From NCBI GenBank assembly GCA_013396755.1, contig VWZF01002603.1, positions 131,912 through 195,911 of the forward strand: a stretch of DNA of 64,000 nucleotides, read 5' to 3'. The notes under the pieces are model-generated. The model had not been told where the DNA came from. It saw only the letters and a program-made list of their open reading frames with translations, and made no database searches. The translations under genes and the position numbers were made by a program. The DNA is from Sclerurus mexicanus (lineage: Eukaryota; Chordata; Aves; Passeriformes; Furnariidae). The first letter of the stretch is position 1, and each line of letters starts with the position of its first letter. This document shows positions 36,501 through 44,700 of this stretch, one piece after another.

Positions 36501-39500
36501 GTTCTCAGGGTGGTGAAACTAAGGTCACGATAAGGAGTATGCAGTTGGCTCAGGGGAGTTGTCTCTTCTACATAATGTCACTCAGGACTGCCAGATTTCA
36601 TACTTGAGCAAATATAATTTGGAAGTATCTGAATTTCAGATTTATTTCTAGAACTATCTAATTCCATTTTAGAGGGCTGTGCAATGTGAAATGTCAGTTC
36701 AGCATGGACTTCTTTTAATAAAGGCTAATGCCTCAGCTGGATTTCATGCTATAGAACGTTTGCTGAAGGAGAGGATGGGACCACAGTTGGAGGCAGAAAT
36801 AGGTATTGTAGATGATTGAAGCAGAGAGCTCTGATGTTACAAACAATTAGAAAATTCTTCATGGAGCTGAATTACTTGATTATACTTGTGTTTCTCCAAT
36901 ATTTTTAGGAGAGGAAAGTTAATTTATTTTCAAATTATGGTTTGATTTAGAGTTAGCAAAGTAGATGTAACTTGGCCCCCTTGAAGATCTATTGCATTGA
37001 CCTAGTTTCATGCTGTAAAACCGTAGATATCACAAAATAAATCTGGTTCAGTGGTAGAATGTGCTAGATGGCTGTGTGGGAGACAACAGAGAACTTGCTT
37101 AACTTAATTGAATTTGTGATGGTTGGTAAAACAGCAGGTAGTGTGTTATGTATGCGCAGTAGAATATAAATCTCTGTATAATTTCTTTTGTGGTTTTCCT
37201 TTGTATTCCCAGAATACTGTATTGCTAATGCTTCTGTAGATCTGAAGATACTGATTACCAAAATACAGTGCTGGATTCAGTGTAGAAGGTCATGTAACAA
37301 CGAGTACTGCTTGTGTGTGTGTGCTGTGGAGTAGTTTTCCCTCTTTTAAGGCCAGTTACCTTAATATATAGGTACTAAAGATAAGGAATATACAAATGTA
37401 TTACAGCCAAATGGTTAGCTATTCGTGCATAATAAATTTTCATGTTTAACAGAAATATAAAGAAAGATGTATCAGGAGTTACTTGTTATAAATGTGTCTG
37501 GTTTTGGTGTCTGCGCATGTGTGACCATGTGTGCACACAGCGAGTGAAAGCAGTACTCTCAAACCAATTTGTGTTTGAAATATCCGCTTTGACAAGATTT
37601 TGATTATTCTGTTTGCAGTATTTCAAGGCAAAATGAAGTATATTAAAATTTAAGAGACTATGCTAAAGAATCAAAGAAGTTGAACAATTGCATTTCCCTT
37701 GATTTCACCAGAAATTGCTATTTTTCTTTCTTTTTGACTTGATGTTTATTTTGTACAATTTTAGATTGCACTCTTGGATTCCCCGACAGCTTTAAGTATG
37801 GAAGAAAAGCTTCAGCAGAATGAAGCAAGGGTGAGTTATAATTTCATAAACCAGCTTTTAAACAACAAAAATAAGGAAAGGCTGGCAGTCTGGATGCAGG
37901 AGTGTTGGTAATTCTCAGCTTTTTTTTTTTTTCACGACTAAGTTTTGTCCTACCGAGTAGCATTGCCTTGATGTTTTAAAAAAATAAAAAGTGTGTGAAC
38001 TTGTAATTTTGTTATCCTACTAAAGCAAGATAACATTAGGGCTAAGAACAAAGTATATCTTTGATGTTTATATATCAGTTCTATTTATTGACAAGATTTG
38101 GTCCCAGGCCATCTTGTCTTACTAAACAAGTATGTTTGTAAATAGAGAGGGAAAAGCCACTAAATCACGGTAATAAGTAGCAAGTAATCACAGTAACAAA
38201 ATATTCAGCGGGTAGAAAAACTAGTAGAAGATTTGTGGGGAAAACAGTCAACTCTTCTGTGCTTTCAAGTAATTAATAATTTGTGTTGTGGTGTAGCTTT
38301 TTGGAAAACTTAGTATTGCTCAGACTTTGGAAGAGGCAGGAGGGAGATATTTGGAATTATTCAACTGCATGGCAGGAGATGCTTAATTGTGAATATTGTC
38401 AACAAGATATCAATCAAATGTAAATATGATGCCTTTAAAAAATAGTGGCTTTTCAGCTGGTTTAAATGGTAGGGTGTACAGTGGTGTTGCTTGGACCTTT
38501 AGAATTAGAGAATGAATGCCTTGCCTTGGGAATCCTGTTTTATTTATATCCTTAGTTTTATTTTTGAGTACAAATGAAAAGCTTTTATCTAAGACTAGCT
38601 GAGTAATATCAATTGCTGACTCTATGCTAATTAGAGTATGTTATTCATGCTCTGACAGTAATCACAGCTTGTCCTGCTCACAAGTGTTGGTCTCTCTGCA
38701 TGGAGAGTATATCGAGCATATTTTATTATCTTTTGTCAACCTCATTAAAAGGTTATGTGATTACTATTTGTGATAATTAGAATAGACATAATTACTGAAA
38801 ATTCTTAGCAGATATTGCAGTGGTTATAGCTTTTTATAATTGAGTACAATAATTAATTTGTTTATACAGATCTAAGGACTTTATCACCATATTTAAATTA
38901 TCTGACAAGTATATGGTGGCTTTCTTCAATGAGTTGATTTTTGTTATACAAGAATAATTTCAAAATTTTTAATTTAAAAATGTTTCATTTTTTTAATGCA
39001 GTAAAAAATGAAACATTTCTGAGCAATACTAATTGTTCTGACGTGGTGAATAGACCTATGAGAGACCTTCATGTTTTTCTTTAATCTTACCAAATTTATT
39101 TTGTTTTAACATTCTAATTAGCAGCGCTAGGAATGATAATGGTGTGTTGAAATCTTGTCTTTGCTGAAATCTTCAGATACAGGTAGAGATGAAGTTTCTG
39201 CAGTTCTCATGGATTAATTTGACCTGTAAAGACAATGAGCAAAGTAGACAGGTGGCAAATGTGGAGATGTTTGGAGCAAATGCATTGAAGATTTCTTTTT
39301 GCTACAGTGGTTTTATATGGAAGTTAGCTTGCCAGGTAGACAGCTGGATGAGTAGGAAAGGAAGGACTGATCCTAAGCACTCTGTCAGCCTGACTGCAAT
39401 TCTGGGGAAGGTGATGGAGCAGCTCATCTCGAATACCATCACTCAGCATGTACAGAACAACAGGGCAATCAGGCCCAGGGAATCAGCAGGGTTTAGGAAA

Positions 39501-41245
39501 GGAGTTTCATCTCCTTCTATGACAGGGTGGCCTGCCTGGATGAAGGAAAGGGTGTGGATATTCTTTACCTGGACTTCAGTAAAGCCTTTGACACTGTCTC
39601 CCACAGCATTTCCTGGAGGAACTGTCTGCTCACGGCTTGGCTGGGTGCACTGTTTGCTGGAGTGATGGTGAATGGAGTTAAATCCAGTTGGCAGCCACTC
39701 ACAAGTGGTGTTCCCCAGGGCTCAGTTTTGGGCCCAACCCTGTTTAGTATCTTTATCAATGACCTGGACAAGGGGATTGAGTGCGCCCTCAGCTTGCAGA
39801 CTGCACTGAGTTGGGTGGGAGTGTTAATCTGCTGGACGCTCTGCAGAGGGATCTGAACAGGCTGGATCAATGGACTAAGGCCAGTGGCATGAGGTTCAAC
39901 AAGGCAAAATGCCCAGTGTGTCCTGCACTTGGGTCACAACAACCTCACACATTGCTACAGGCTGGGGGCAGAGTGGCTGAAAAATGGCCCAGCGGGAAAG
40001 GACCTGGGAAGCTGGTCAACAGTGGCTGAACATGAGCCAGAGTGTGCCCAGGTGGCCCAGAAGGCCAACGGCATCCTGGCCTGTATCAGGAATAGTGTGG
40101 CCAGCAGGACCAGGGAAGTGATTCTTCCCATGTACTCAGCACTGGTGAGGTCACACCTCAAGTGCTGTGTCCAGTTCTGGGCCCCTCAAATCAGGAAGGA
40201 CATTTTGGTGGTGGAGCAAGTCCAGAAAAGGGCATTGGGACTGGTGAAGGGTCTGGAGCACAAGTGTGATGAGGAGCAGCTGAAGGAGCTGTGGGGGCTC
40301 AGCCTGGAGAAAAGGAGGCTCAGGGAGAAACGTTGCTTTCTACAGTTCCCTGCAAGGTGGTTCTAGGAAGGTGGGGGTCAGTCTCTTCTCCCAGGTAACA
40401 AGTGATAGGACAAGAGGAAGCGGCCTCAGATTGCACCAGAGGAGGTTTAGACTGGATATTATGAAAAACTTCTTAATGGAAGGAGTTGTCAAGCATTGGA
40501 ACAGGCTGCCCAGGGAAGTGATTGAGCCACCATCCCTAGAGGTATTTAAAAGACGTGTAGATGTGGCACTTAGGGGAGACATAGTTTAGTGGTGAGCTTT
40601 GCAGTGATGGGTTAACAGTTGGACTGGATGATCTTGAAGTCTTTTCTGATCTAAATGGCTCTGTGACTCTATACCTAGAGCTCTCAATGTCTATAATACC
40701 TGTGCAGACATCTTCTCACTTCTGTGCTGGTGTAAGTGTGGTTTCTAAGTTGCAGCAAACTTTACTCTGGTTCTCTCCTGGAGGCTGCTTGTCTGTCTCT
40801 TCCTCTGTACACCATCCTCTGGAGGGGAGTTAAGCCTGAACATGCCTACCTGCAACATAGGAAAGGAGCTGTCCTCTTACAGCTAAGGGATCAATCTGAT
40901 GGGCTTCACAGGACTGATGAAGCACTTTATAGAATTACTCTATTTCTTTGAAAAGCCATTATTTAACGTGGCCCTGCCTGTCCTTCGTTTCATTTTATGC
41001 TGTAAATAAGAATTTTGTGTTCTGAGGGAGAGGTATTGTAGGTATGACAACTTATTGCAGGAGCAACAATGTTCTTCCAAATGTTAAAGTATTAAACTTC
41101 TCAAAGAATTGCACCAATTTTTAGTACTTCTGTGAGAATGCATTAAAGACTTGAGATTTTTTTCAGTGTTTGTTTTCTTCCATAGGTACAAGAACTGACC
41201 AAGGAGTGGACGAACAAGTGGAATGAAACTCAAGATATTCTGAAA
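5117..41245 (+). CDS. KIF16B: KIF16B, kinesin-3 family endosome motor (5' portion: motor domain and neck, exons 1-12; gene continues past the window)
   Basis: Twelve exons (47, 70, 114, 117, 98, 110, 143, 169, 132, 176, 66 and 60 nt) total 1302 nt, or 434 codons, with no stop or frame break. The product opens MASVKVAVRVRPMNRR and carries every kinesin motor signature: RxRP at residues 9-12, P-loop GQTGSGKS at 102-109, switch I NDVSSRSH at 217-224, switch II DLAGSE at 252-257 and YRDSVLT at 310-316. The match to vertebrate KIF16B as I recall it is near-continuous, including the neck. KIF16B is known as a plus-end-directed microtubule motor that binds PI3P through a C-terminal PX domain and moves early endosomes and receptor cargo. 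The FHA, coiled-coil and PX regions are not in this window. The start is fixed by an in-frame TGA two codons upstream (5111-5113) and a strong Kozak context. Paralogues such as KIF1 or KIF13 are less likely because the neck and post-neck sequence fits KIF16B. Confidence 0.96.
7008..7100 (-). mobile_element. CR1 3'-end scrap, antisense, in intron 1
   Basis: CACGGAATCGCAGAATTGTTAGGGTTGGAAGGAATCTCTGG is the reverse complement of the CR1 3' terminus (GATTCTG tail, then CCTTCCAACCC). It is followed by the ACATCATCTAGTTC and CCCTGCCAAGGCAGGG segments. About 90 bp remain. It is non-coding. Confidence 0.85.
12734..12771 (+). repeat. Tandem 19-nt duplication
   Basis: GACTTGCTTAGTGCAGAA followed by G (12734-12752) is repeated at once at 12753-12771 with only the last base changed to C. 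This is a small recent duplication within intron 1. Confidence 0.9.
15171..15364. promoter_or_regulatory. Cluster of TGACAG-type (TALE homeodomain) sites in intron 1
   Basis: Within 194 bp there are seven TGACA/TGTCA cores: 15174, 15188, 15236, 15249, 15288, 15306 and 15358 (approximate starts). Two are full TGACAGCT sites in opposite orientations (15249-15256 and 15306-15313). TGACAG is the MEIS/PKNOX/TGIF core. The segment is also GC-richer than its surroundings. An enhancer role is inference from motif density. Confidence 0.4.
18466..18499. repeat. (GT)17 microsatellite
   Basis: Uninterrupted GT dinucleotide run in intron 1, about 1.85 kb before exon 2. It is a likely polymorphic marker. 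Confidence 0.95.
20345..20414 (+). CDS. KIF16B: KIF16B coding exon 2 (residues 16-39)
   Basis: Preceded by a T-rich tract ending TTTTTTTTTCAG and followed by donor GTGAGT. It adds the REKDLNAKFIISMEKNKTT segment and ends with ITNLK in phase 0. In the motor fold this is the start of the small N-terminal beta-sheet lobe. Length and both phases agree with exons 1 and 3. In the other frame it holds the stop of the uORF that begins at 5110 (TAA about 13 nt into the exon). Confidence 0.95.
20415..21379 (+). other. KIF16B intron 2 (965 bp)
   Basis: GTGAGT to TTTTATAG. AT-rich; I see no exon, repeat copy or RNA gene in it. It ends in a T-rich polypyrimidine tract of about 20 bases at the acceptor. 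Confidence 0.9.
21380..21493 (+). CDS. KIF16B: KIF16B coding exon 3 (residues 40-77)
   Basis: The acceptor is a long T tract ending TATAG, and the donor is ATG|GTAGGA. It encodes 38 residues, including the RERTKTFTYDFSYFSAD stretch (residues 50-66). The F-x-Y-D/F pattern is the kinesin strand before alpha-1. The exon ends at FVCQEM (72-77). Both ends are phase 0. Cys74 is Ser in mammalian KIF16B as I remember it, a conservative change outside the catalytic motifs. Confidence 0.95.
21494..25644 (+). other. KIF16B intron 3 (4.15 kb)
   Basis: GTAGGA to TTTTTAG. It has T runs near 21608-21640 and a purine-rich stretch at about 24440-25420 whose short frames match nothing I recognise. No CR1 copy or RNA gene was seen. 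Confidence 0.9.
25645..25761 (+). CDS. KIF16B: KIF16B coding exon 4 (residues 78-116, ATP-binding P-loop)
   Basis: Carries the nucleotide-binding core. The segment AFEGYNACVFAYGQTGSGKS spans residues 90-109, with Walker A GQTGSGKS at 102-109, followed by YTMMGNE. The P-loop lysine (108) and serine (109) that coordinate phosphate and Mg2+ are intact. The acceptor is TTTTTAG and the donor GAG|GTATGT. A CR1 retroposon copy begins only about 13 bp into the following intron, so the donor site sits against repeat DNA. Confidence 0.97.
25762..29895 (+). other. KIF16B intron 4 (4.13 kb)
   Basis: GTATGT to TTGCAG. The first about 450 bp after the donor are mostly a CR1 copy (25774-26200). The rest is AT-rich with purine-rich runs (27200-28420) and a more GC-balanced part (28420-29120) with short frames on both strands that match no family. 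The acceptor is preceded by (TTG)n. Confidence 0.9.
25774..26200 (-). mobile_element. CR1 3'-end fragment, antisense, next to the exon 4 donor
   Basis: Starts AGAGAATCCTGGAATACC, the inverted CR1 terminus, and continues through GGGCCCTCAAGGATCATGTGGTCC and the degraded end of the CR1 reverse transcriptase frame (for example GTCGTATTCTCCTCAAGAG and CCAAACCCAGCTCTCCCAGCG). It has about 430 bp and many stops. Its edge is about 13 bp from the GT of the exon 4 donor, leaving almost no unique intron sequence there. Confidence 0.9.
29896..29993 (+). CDS. KIF16B: KIF16B coding exon 5 (residues 117-149)
   Basis: Begins GDAGLIPRICEGLFSKI (residues 117-133), the conserved GLIPR segment that follows the P-loop helix in kinesin-3 motors. 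It ends with FRTEV and two bases of Ser149. The acceptor is TTGTTGTTGTTGCAG and the donor CAG|GTAGGT. The EKTKRNE stretch (about 135-141) is a surface loop that varies between KIF16B orthologues. Confidence 0.95.
29994..30484 (+). other. KIF16B intron 5 (491 bp)
   Basis: GTAGGT to TTCCTACAG. No repeat or second gene is seen. The 3' third is T-rich and stays open in the exon 6 frame, which is coincidental given the splice signals. Confidence 0.9.
30485..30594 (+). CDS. KIF16B: KIF16B coding exon 6 (residues 149-186)
   Basis: Encodes SYLEIYNERVRDLL (149-162), the conserved strand and helix found in all kinesin motors. It continues with RRKSSK and the REHPKEGPYVE stretch that leads to the loop 8 region. 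The acceptor is TTTTTCCTACAG. The donor is GAGG|GTAAAA, so Asp186 is split (phase 1). Upstream, the T-rich intron stays open in the same frame for about 90 codons, but the acceptor and homology set the exon edge. Confidence 0.95.
30595..31203 (+). other. KIF16B intron 6 (609 bp)
   Basis: GTAAAA to TTCTTTAG. AT-rich throughout; nothing else was recognised. Confidence 0.9.
31204..31346 (+). CDS. KIF16B: KIF16B coding exon 7 (residues 186-233, switch I)
   Basis: Encodes DLSKHLVQNYTDVEEL (186-201), then NINRTTAATGMNDVSSRSHA (206-225). The NxxSSRSH switch I motif (217-224) senses the nucleotide gamma-phosphate. It ends FTINFTQ in phase 0. The acceptor is TTTCTTTAG. The donor CAG|GTAACA is followed by an A run and is weaker than the other donors in this gene. 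Confidence 0.96.
31347..32168 (+). other. KIF16B intron 7 (822 bp)
   Basis: GTAACA followed by a run of A, ending TTTTTCTGTAG. No repeat or gene was recognised. Failure to splice here would add about 20 codons before an in-frame stop near 31404. Confidence 0.9.
32169..32337 (+). CDS. KIF16B: KIF16B coding exon 8 (residues 234-290, switch II)
   Basis: Encodes IHLVDLAGSERA (248-259), with the switch II motif DLAGSE, then the relay helix start and GGNINKSLVTLGNVISAL (272-289), the microtubule-facing alpha-4 region. The switch II Asp252, Gly255 and Glu257 needed for hydrolysis coupling are present. The acceptor is TTTTTCTGTAG and the donor TTAG|GTAAGT. Ala290 is split (phase 1). Confidence 0.97.
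32498..32629 (+). CDS. KIF16B: KIF16B coding exon 9 (residues 290-334, loop 12 and alpha-5)
   Basis: Encodes loop 12, ADLSQDATNPLSKKKQ (290-305), with a KKK at 302-304. Kinesin-3 motors carry a lysine-rich loop here (the K-loop) that binds tubulin tails; this one is short and has only three adjacent lysines. It continues with VPYRDSVLTWLLKDSLGG (308-325) and SKTIMIA, the conserved core helix and strand. Intron 8 before it is only 160 bp. The acceptor is CATCACAG and the donor CCA|GTAAGT. Thr334 is split. Confidence 0.96.
32630..35716 (+). other. KIF16B intron 9 (3.09 kb)
   Basis: GTAAGT to CTCCTTAG. The main content is the antisense CR1 copy at 33206-33980. The flanks are AT-rich with no recognised exon. 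Intron 8 (32338-32497, 160 bp) just upstream is unusually short for this gene and holds nothing but splice signals. Confidence 0.9.
33206..33980 (-). mobile_element. CR1 LINE fragment, antisense, in intron 9
   Basis: The inverted CR1 3' terminus (ATCATGGAATCATAGAATGG) starts at 33206. Reading on the - strand, the remnant covers the C-terminal third of the CR1 ORF2 reverse transcriptase. It includes a KCKVLHLGRGSP segment (near 33910), an AAQKANCILG segment (near 33755) and an LREL-LFSLEKRRLQGD segment (near 33500). These fall in at least two frames, so a frameshift separates them. It is about 775 bp, 5' truncated and inactive. Confidence 0.92.
35717..35892 (+). CDS. KIF16B: KIF16B coding exon 10 (residues 334-392, end of motor and neck)
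   Basis: Encodes ISPADVNYGETLSTLRYANR (335-354), the final motor strand and alpha-6, then AKNIINKPTINED (355-367). That last segment corresponds to the neck-linker and cover-strand region of kinesin-3. After it comes a charged helix, IRELRAEIARLKALLAQ (373-389), with heptad-like leucines that forms the neck coil. The acceptor is TCTCCTTAG and the donor CAG|GTTAGC. Phase is 2 at entry and 0 at exit. Confidence 0.96.
35893..37764 (+). other. KIF16B intron 10 (1.87 kb)
   Basis: GTTAGC to ACAATTTTAG. It contains a G10 run at about 36086-36096. No CR1 copy, exon or RNA gene was recognised. Confidence 0.9.
37765..37830 (+). CDS. KIF16B: KIF16B coding exon 11 (residues 393-414)
   Basis: A 66-nt in-frame exon encoding IALLDSPTALSMEEKLQQNE followed by AR. 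It links the neck helix to the next helical segment. The acceptor is TACAATTTTAG and the donor AGG|GTGAGT. As a symmetric phase 0-0 exon it could be skipped without a frameshift. The 3.36-kb intron after it contains a 1.3-kb CR1 element in the same orientation. Confidence 0.94.
38978..39018. repeat. Perfect 16-bp inverted repeat (hairpin) with 9-nt spacer
   Basis: AAATGTTTCATTTTTT (38978-38993) and AAAAAATGAAACATTT (39003-39018) are exact reverse complements around TAATGCAGT. Pairing stops at once outside the arms. The stem is shorter than a typical microRNA precursor. A small transposon remnant or replication-slippage palindrome is possible. Confidence 0.9.
39350..40672 (+). mobile_element. 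CR1 LINE, 5'-truncated, sense orientation, inactivated reverse transcriptase
   Basis: About 1.3 kb of CR1 ORF2 and 3' UTR. Visible reverse transcriptase segments in order are GKVMEQLI (39405), YLDFSKAFDTVSH (39565-39603), GVPQGSVLGP (39708-39737) and FSIFINDLDKGIEC (39745-39786). The catalytic FADD box follows as LADC (39795-39806), so an aspartate is lost. Further on are AQKANG (40060), ILPMYSALVRSHLKCCVQFW (about 40121-40180) and LSLEKRRLRE. Frame changes near 39530 and 39785 and stops break the frame. The 3' end reads GGACTGGATGATCTTGAAG and CTCTGTGACTCTAT. It is 5' truncated by incomplete reverse transcription and cannot be mobile. Confidence 0.93.
41186..41245 (+). CDS. KIF16B: KIF16B coding exon 12 (residues 415-434, last exon seen)
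   Basis: A 60-nt symmetric exon encoding VQELTKEWTNKWNETQDILK, a charged helix just before the FHA domain in full-length KIF16B. The acceptor is TTGTTTTCTTCCATAG and the donor AAA|GTAAGG. The expected next exon, which leads into the FHA domain, was not found by reading the rest of the window. Confidence 0.94.
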
Positions 41246-41704
41246 GTAAGGCAAATAAATAAATTTTCATCTTGGCATTTGAACTACTCCTAGTGTTTCT
41301 CCTTAAAAAAAAAAATTGGTTCTTGTTCTAAGTCATCTTCTTTGGCTCAACCCTTTCTGTTATTCATCCTAGTTGACCCCACACTGCAAAACAGCTTCTC
41401 TAACAAATCTGTGAATTACTGAATGTTTTTATTGAGTTACAAATGAGGAAAACCTGAAGGAGGAACAAGGGGATCCCTCATGCCCTTGGTATTTGTGTGG
41501 TATCAACAAGACCTGCACATAGTCACCTTTTATCTTACACTGGGTATGTTGCTGGATGTGGTGCATAGTGGGTATGAGTTTCCCACTGTACTGGTAATAT
41601 TTTGTATTGGTATTTAGAGCATGATTAAAGTGATAGGTTATATTTTAATGGGCCCCTTTATGATTTCATACACATGTAACCAGTACATGTGTGCATGCAC
41701 ACCT

Positions 41705-41722
41705 ACACACACACACACACAC
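41705..41722. repeat. (AC)9 microsatellite
   Basis: Short uninterrupted AC run, followed by GCACAG, in intron 12. Confidence 0.9.
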
Positions 41723-44700
41723 GCACAGTTTCTTTTCCTTCATGTAAACTAATTTTTTTTGCCAGATGTTTTAACTGTTCTATTAAATAAGAATTTTGAA
41801 AACAGAGCTTAAGCTTTCATGACTTGCTGAACGTAAACTTGTTTGTGGTGCAATTCAAGCAAGCATTTAGGAGTTTTTTAGTTTTCCTTACCACTGACCC
41901 AAAACTTGATTTTTTTTCCTATCATTTTCTGATTTCTTAAGTTACTTTGAGTTCACCACTGTCTTTTATCTGACTTCCATGTAAGTTGAATGGCTCCATG
42001 CTTAAAAATAAAGCACTAATAGCATAGTGAACAGAGCTGGGTTGGTAACTACTTAGCAGATGGTGTGACAGAATGGACTGTTTAATGTCTGTCTAGATAT
42101 TGAACTGGGAATTACCATTTGCATATTCATCAGAGATGTTTTGGGTCCAGCTTTATGTTATTTCTGTGTTATTTTGTTTTTTTGAAGCATCTATACATAC
42201 ATAAAACTTTGTTAGTCCTCTTTTTATTTGTGTCTGGATTGGGGAGCCCATTGTCACGTAGAGAATATGTGAATTTTGGTCAATTGTGTAAGTGAAAATT
42301 ATGTCACATATGGGAAGTTTTTAAAGTGTATGCTGGAAATGCACTGATTCCTGCACAGAAATTACAGAATCAGAGGAGGTATTAACTGAACAATACATCT
42401 AAACAAGGGAAAGCTGCATTTGTTAATAGCTGAATGTAAGACTTTAACACAGAAGCTGTAATTTCTGCTTTTCTAGTACTGGGATTTTCTCAGCTTAATT
42501 CATACAGCTTCTGTAGGAATTGCATCATATGCTGGTATCTGAGTGTATGAACGTAGCTTATGTTTCACTTCGGGGTTAAAGGCAGTTTATACAACTTTCT
42601 TTGTCCCAAAGAGCTGAAAATCTGCAAAAGATTTCTTGGTTGTACTGTTTTATTTTACACCATTTCACAGAAGGTATCCATATTTTTATTCACTTGTTTA
42701 ACGATTCCTGAAATCGAGTGCGAAAAGGCTTTCTGGAAGTTTGCCAGACTGAGTCACTGGAAAGCAGATTTTAAGCTATAGAGAACAGTAGTGTTTCTTG
42801 TAATGGATTCCCTATAAGTTCACTGGGGTTTTTGCTTTGTTATTGATGTGGCCCCCTCCTTGCACACAGAGACTGTACAGGTTGTTAATTTGTAAAAATA
42901 GACTGCCTTGGCACGCTTTGAAAAGTGAGACTGTCTTTGTATGTCCACCTCACTGCAGTCCACTTGCATCTTTGTCAATGCCATAATTCATTGACTTTCA
43001 GGACATTCTTCACTAAGGTACTCAGGACTTCATGTTTGTGTTATAATTAAAACCTTTCCCTTGCTTCCCCCTGAGTTTGCAATCCTGAGGTATTGCTGCC
43101 TTCCAGTTCCTGCCTTGCAGCAGGCTTGGAGAATTAAAAACCATTTGCTTTTCAACTCCTAACACCTTTTGCTCCAAATCTTTTCGGCATATGCCTGCCA
43201 GATGCAAGTGCACTTGCTAGTAGCTGAATGGGATTTTCTACTCTATTATATGTAATTATGCTTTTTTTGTACTAAGTTCTAAATATCAAAGTTCACATGG
43301 TTTTGAGTTGTTCTCACAGGCTGATGGGAAAATCTGTTAGTGTTTAAATCCAAAATAATTGAAAGGATTTTGCATAAGCCTTGTAAAATACAAAAAGATT
43401 CACAGGGCATGCTGGTATTTTCTGCTAGATCAACAGATATTGCTGGAAAAAGTTACCTGGCTTTTACTGAATAAAGTGCTTTTATCAGGCAAAGATGCTT
43501 GGACAAAGAATAATGCATACTGTTTTTCAGGGAAAATGTTTCTCAAACTTGTTCACCCTTGCCAGTTATTTTGAACCTTGTTTTAAATTAGACCAGCAGC
43601 ATCTAAATGCTGCCTTGAAAATAATTCATAGCGAATGGAAAATAATAACCAAGGAACAGAAAATACTGTGTGAATGCAAGTTTTTGATAAAAAGTATTTG
43701 GCAGCTTAAACTTCAATTATTTTAGTCAGCACAGTGCCCTGTGTGCAGCTGACATGTACATCCCAGCATTCTTCCTTATTTCTGCTTGTAGCTTTTATCC
43801 CCTTTGACATTTATTTGTATGTAGTTCACCCAAAGTTATGGTTTATCATCTTTAGACTAAGTATGTTGAACTGTCCTATCTGTAAATGTTGTCAGTTCTG
43901 GATATGGGGCAGGCTGCAGTGGCTGAAGGCCACTATCAGCTGTGAACATCTTGTTTAATCCTCCATACATGCTGTTGGCAGATAGGACATGTCTCAGGCT
44001 GGTGATGGTACTATTGATAATGTTCTTCCTTTCTTTGTTGCTTTTGGAAGAAGCCCTTTTGCTGGGTGACTCTCTGGGTTCCTCTGGAGTCTGAATTACT
44101 GGCAACTCCCACCTGAATCCCAGATTTTCCTTATGCCAAGATTAGAACACTGCACACAGCAGGCTTTTAAGGTTGTGCTGACTCTGTGTAAAGGATTCTT
44201 CATTGCATAGCATGGCAGGTTCTTGGCACTGTTGATCTGCCTGAAGTGCCAAGTGTTGTTTCCAGTGGTGATGTTATTTCATCCTTGACCTCCTCACTGT
44301 AAGACAACATGACGCTCCACCCATACTAACCTAGTATTGCAATCTGTCCCCCACCTTTGTTTTTAATCAAAGAGAGGATATTTTAATGCTTAATAAATAT
44401 GTGGAATAATGCTTCAGCACTGGGTGAAATGCTACATAAAATCCCAAAACAATAGTGTTTGGTTTTAAGCCCCCAAGCTTTGGGTTATTTCCTCAAATGT
44501 CACTAAAGGATTGCACCTTACAAACAGCACTGCTTTATGTTGCTTCTCTATCTTCAGGTGTCTTGCAGCCTCAGCACTTAACTGCAGAATTTTGCTTTCA
44601 TCTCAAGCTCATTGAATCTCTCTATGGATTTTTTTTGCCTCCTGTTAATGTTCTTCTGTACACATTCCCAAAAAAAAGAGGAGGAGGGGGGAAAAAACTG

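Larger units (their letters stand above)
37831..41185 (+). other. KIF16B intron 11 (3.36 kb)
   Basis: GTGAGT to TTCCATAG. It holds the perfect hairpin at 38978-39018 and a 1.3-kb sense-oriented CR1 (39350-40672). The rest is AT-rich with nothing recognised. Confidence 0.9.

Noticed and set aside
39189..39665. 158-codon + strand frame in intron 11 as a separate gene
   Set aside because: Its second half is CR1 ORF2 and its first half is unique intron that happens to stay open. There is no independent start or splice support.
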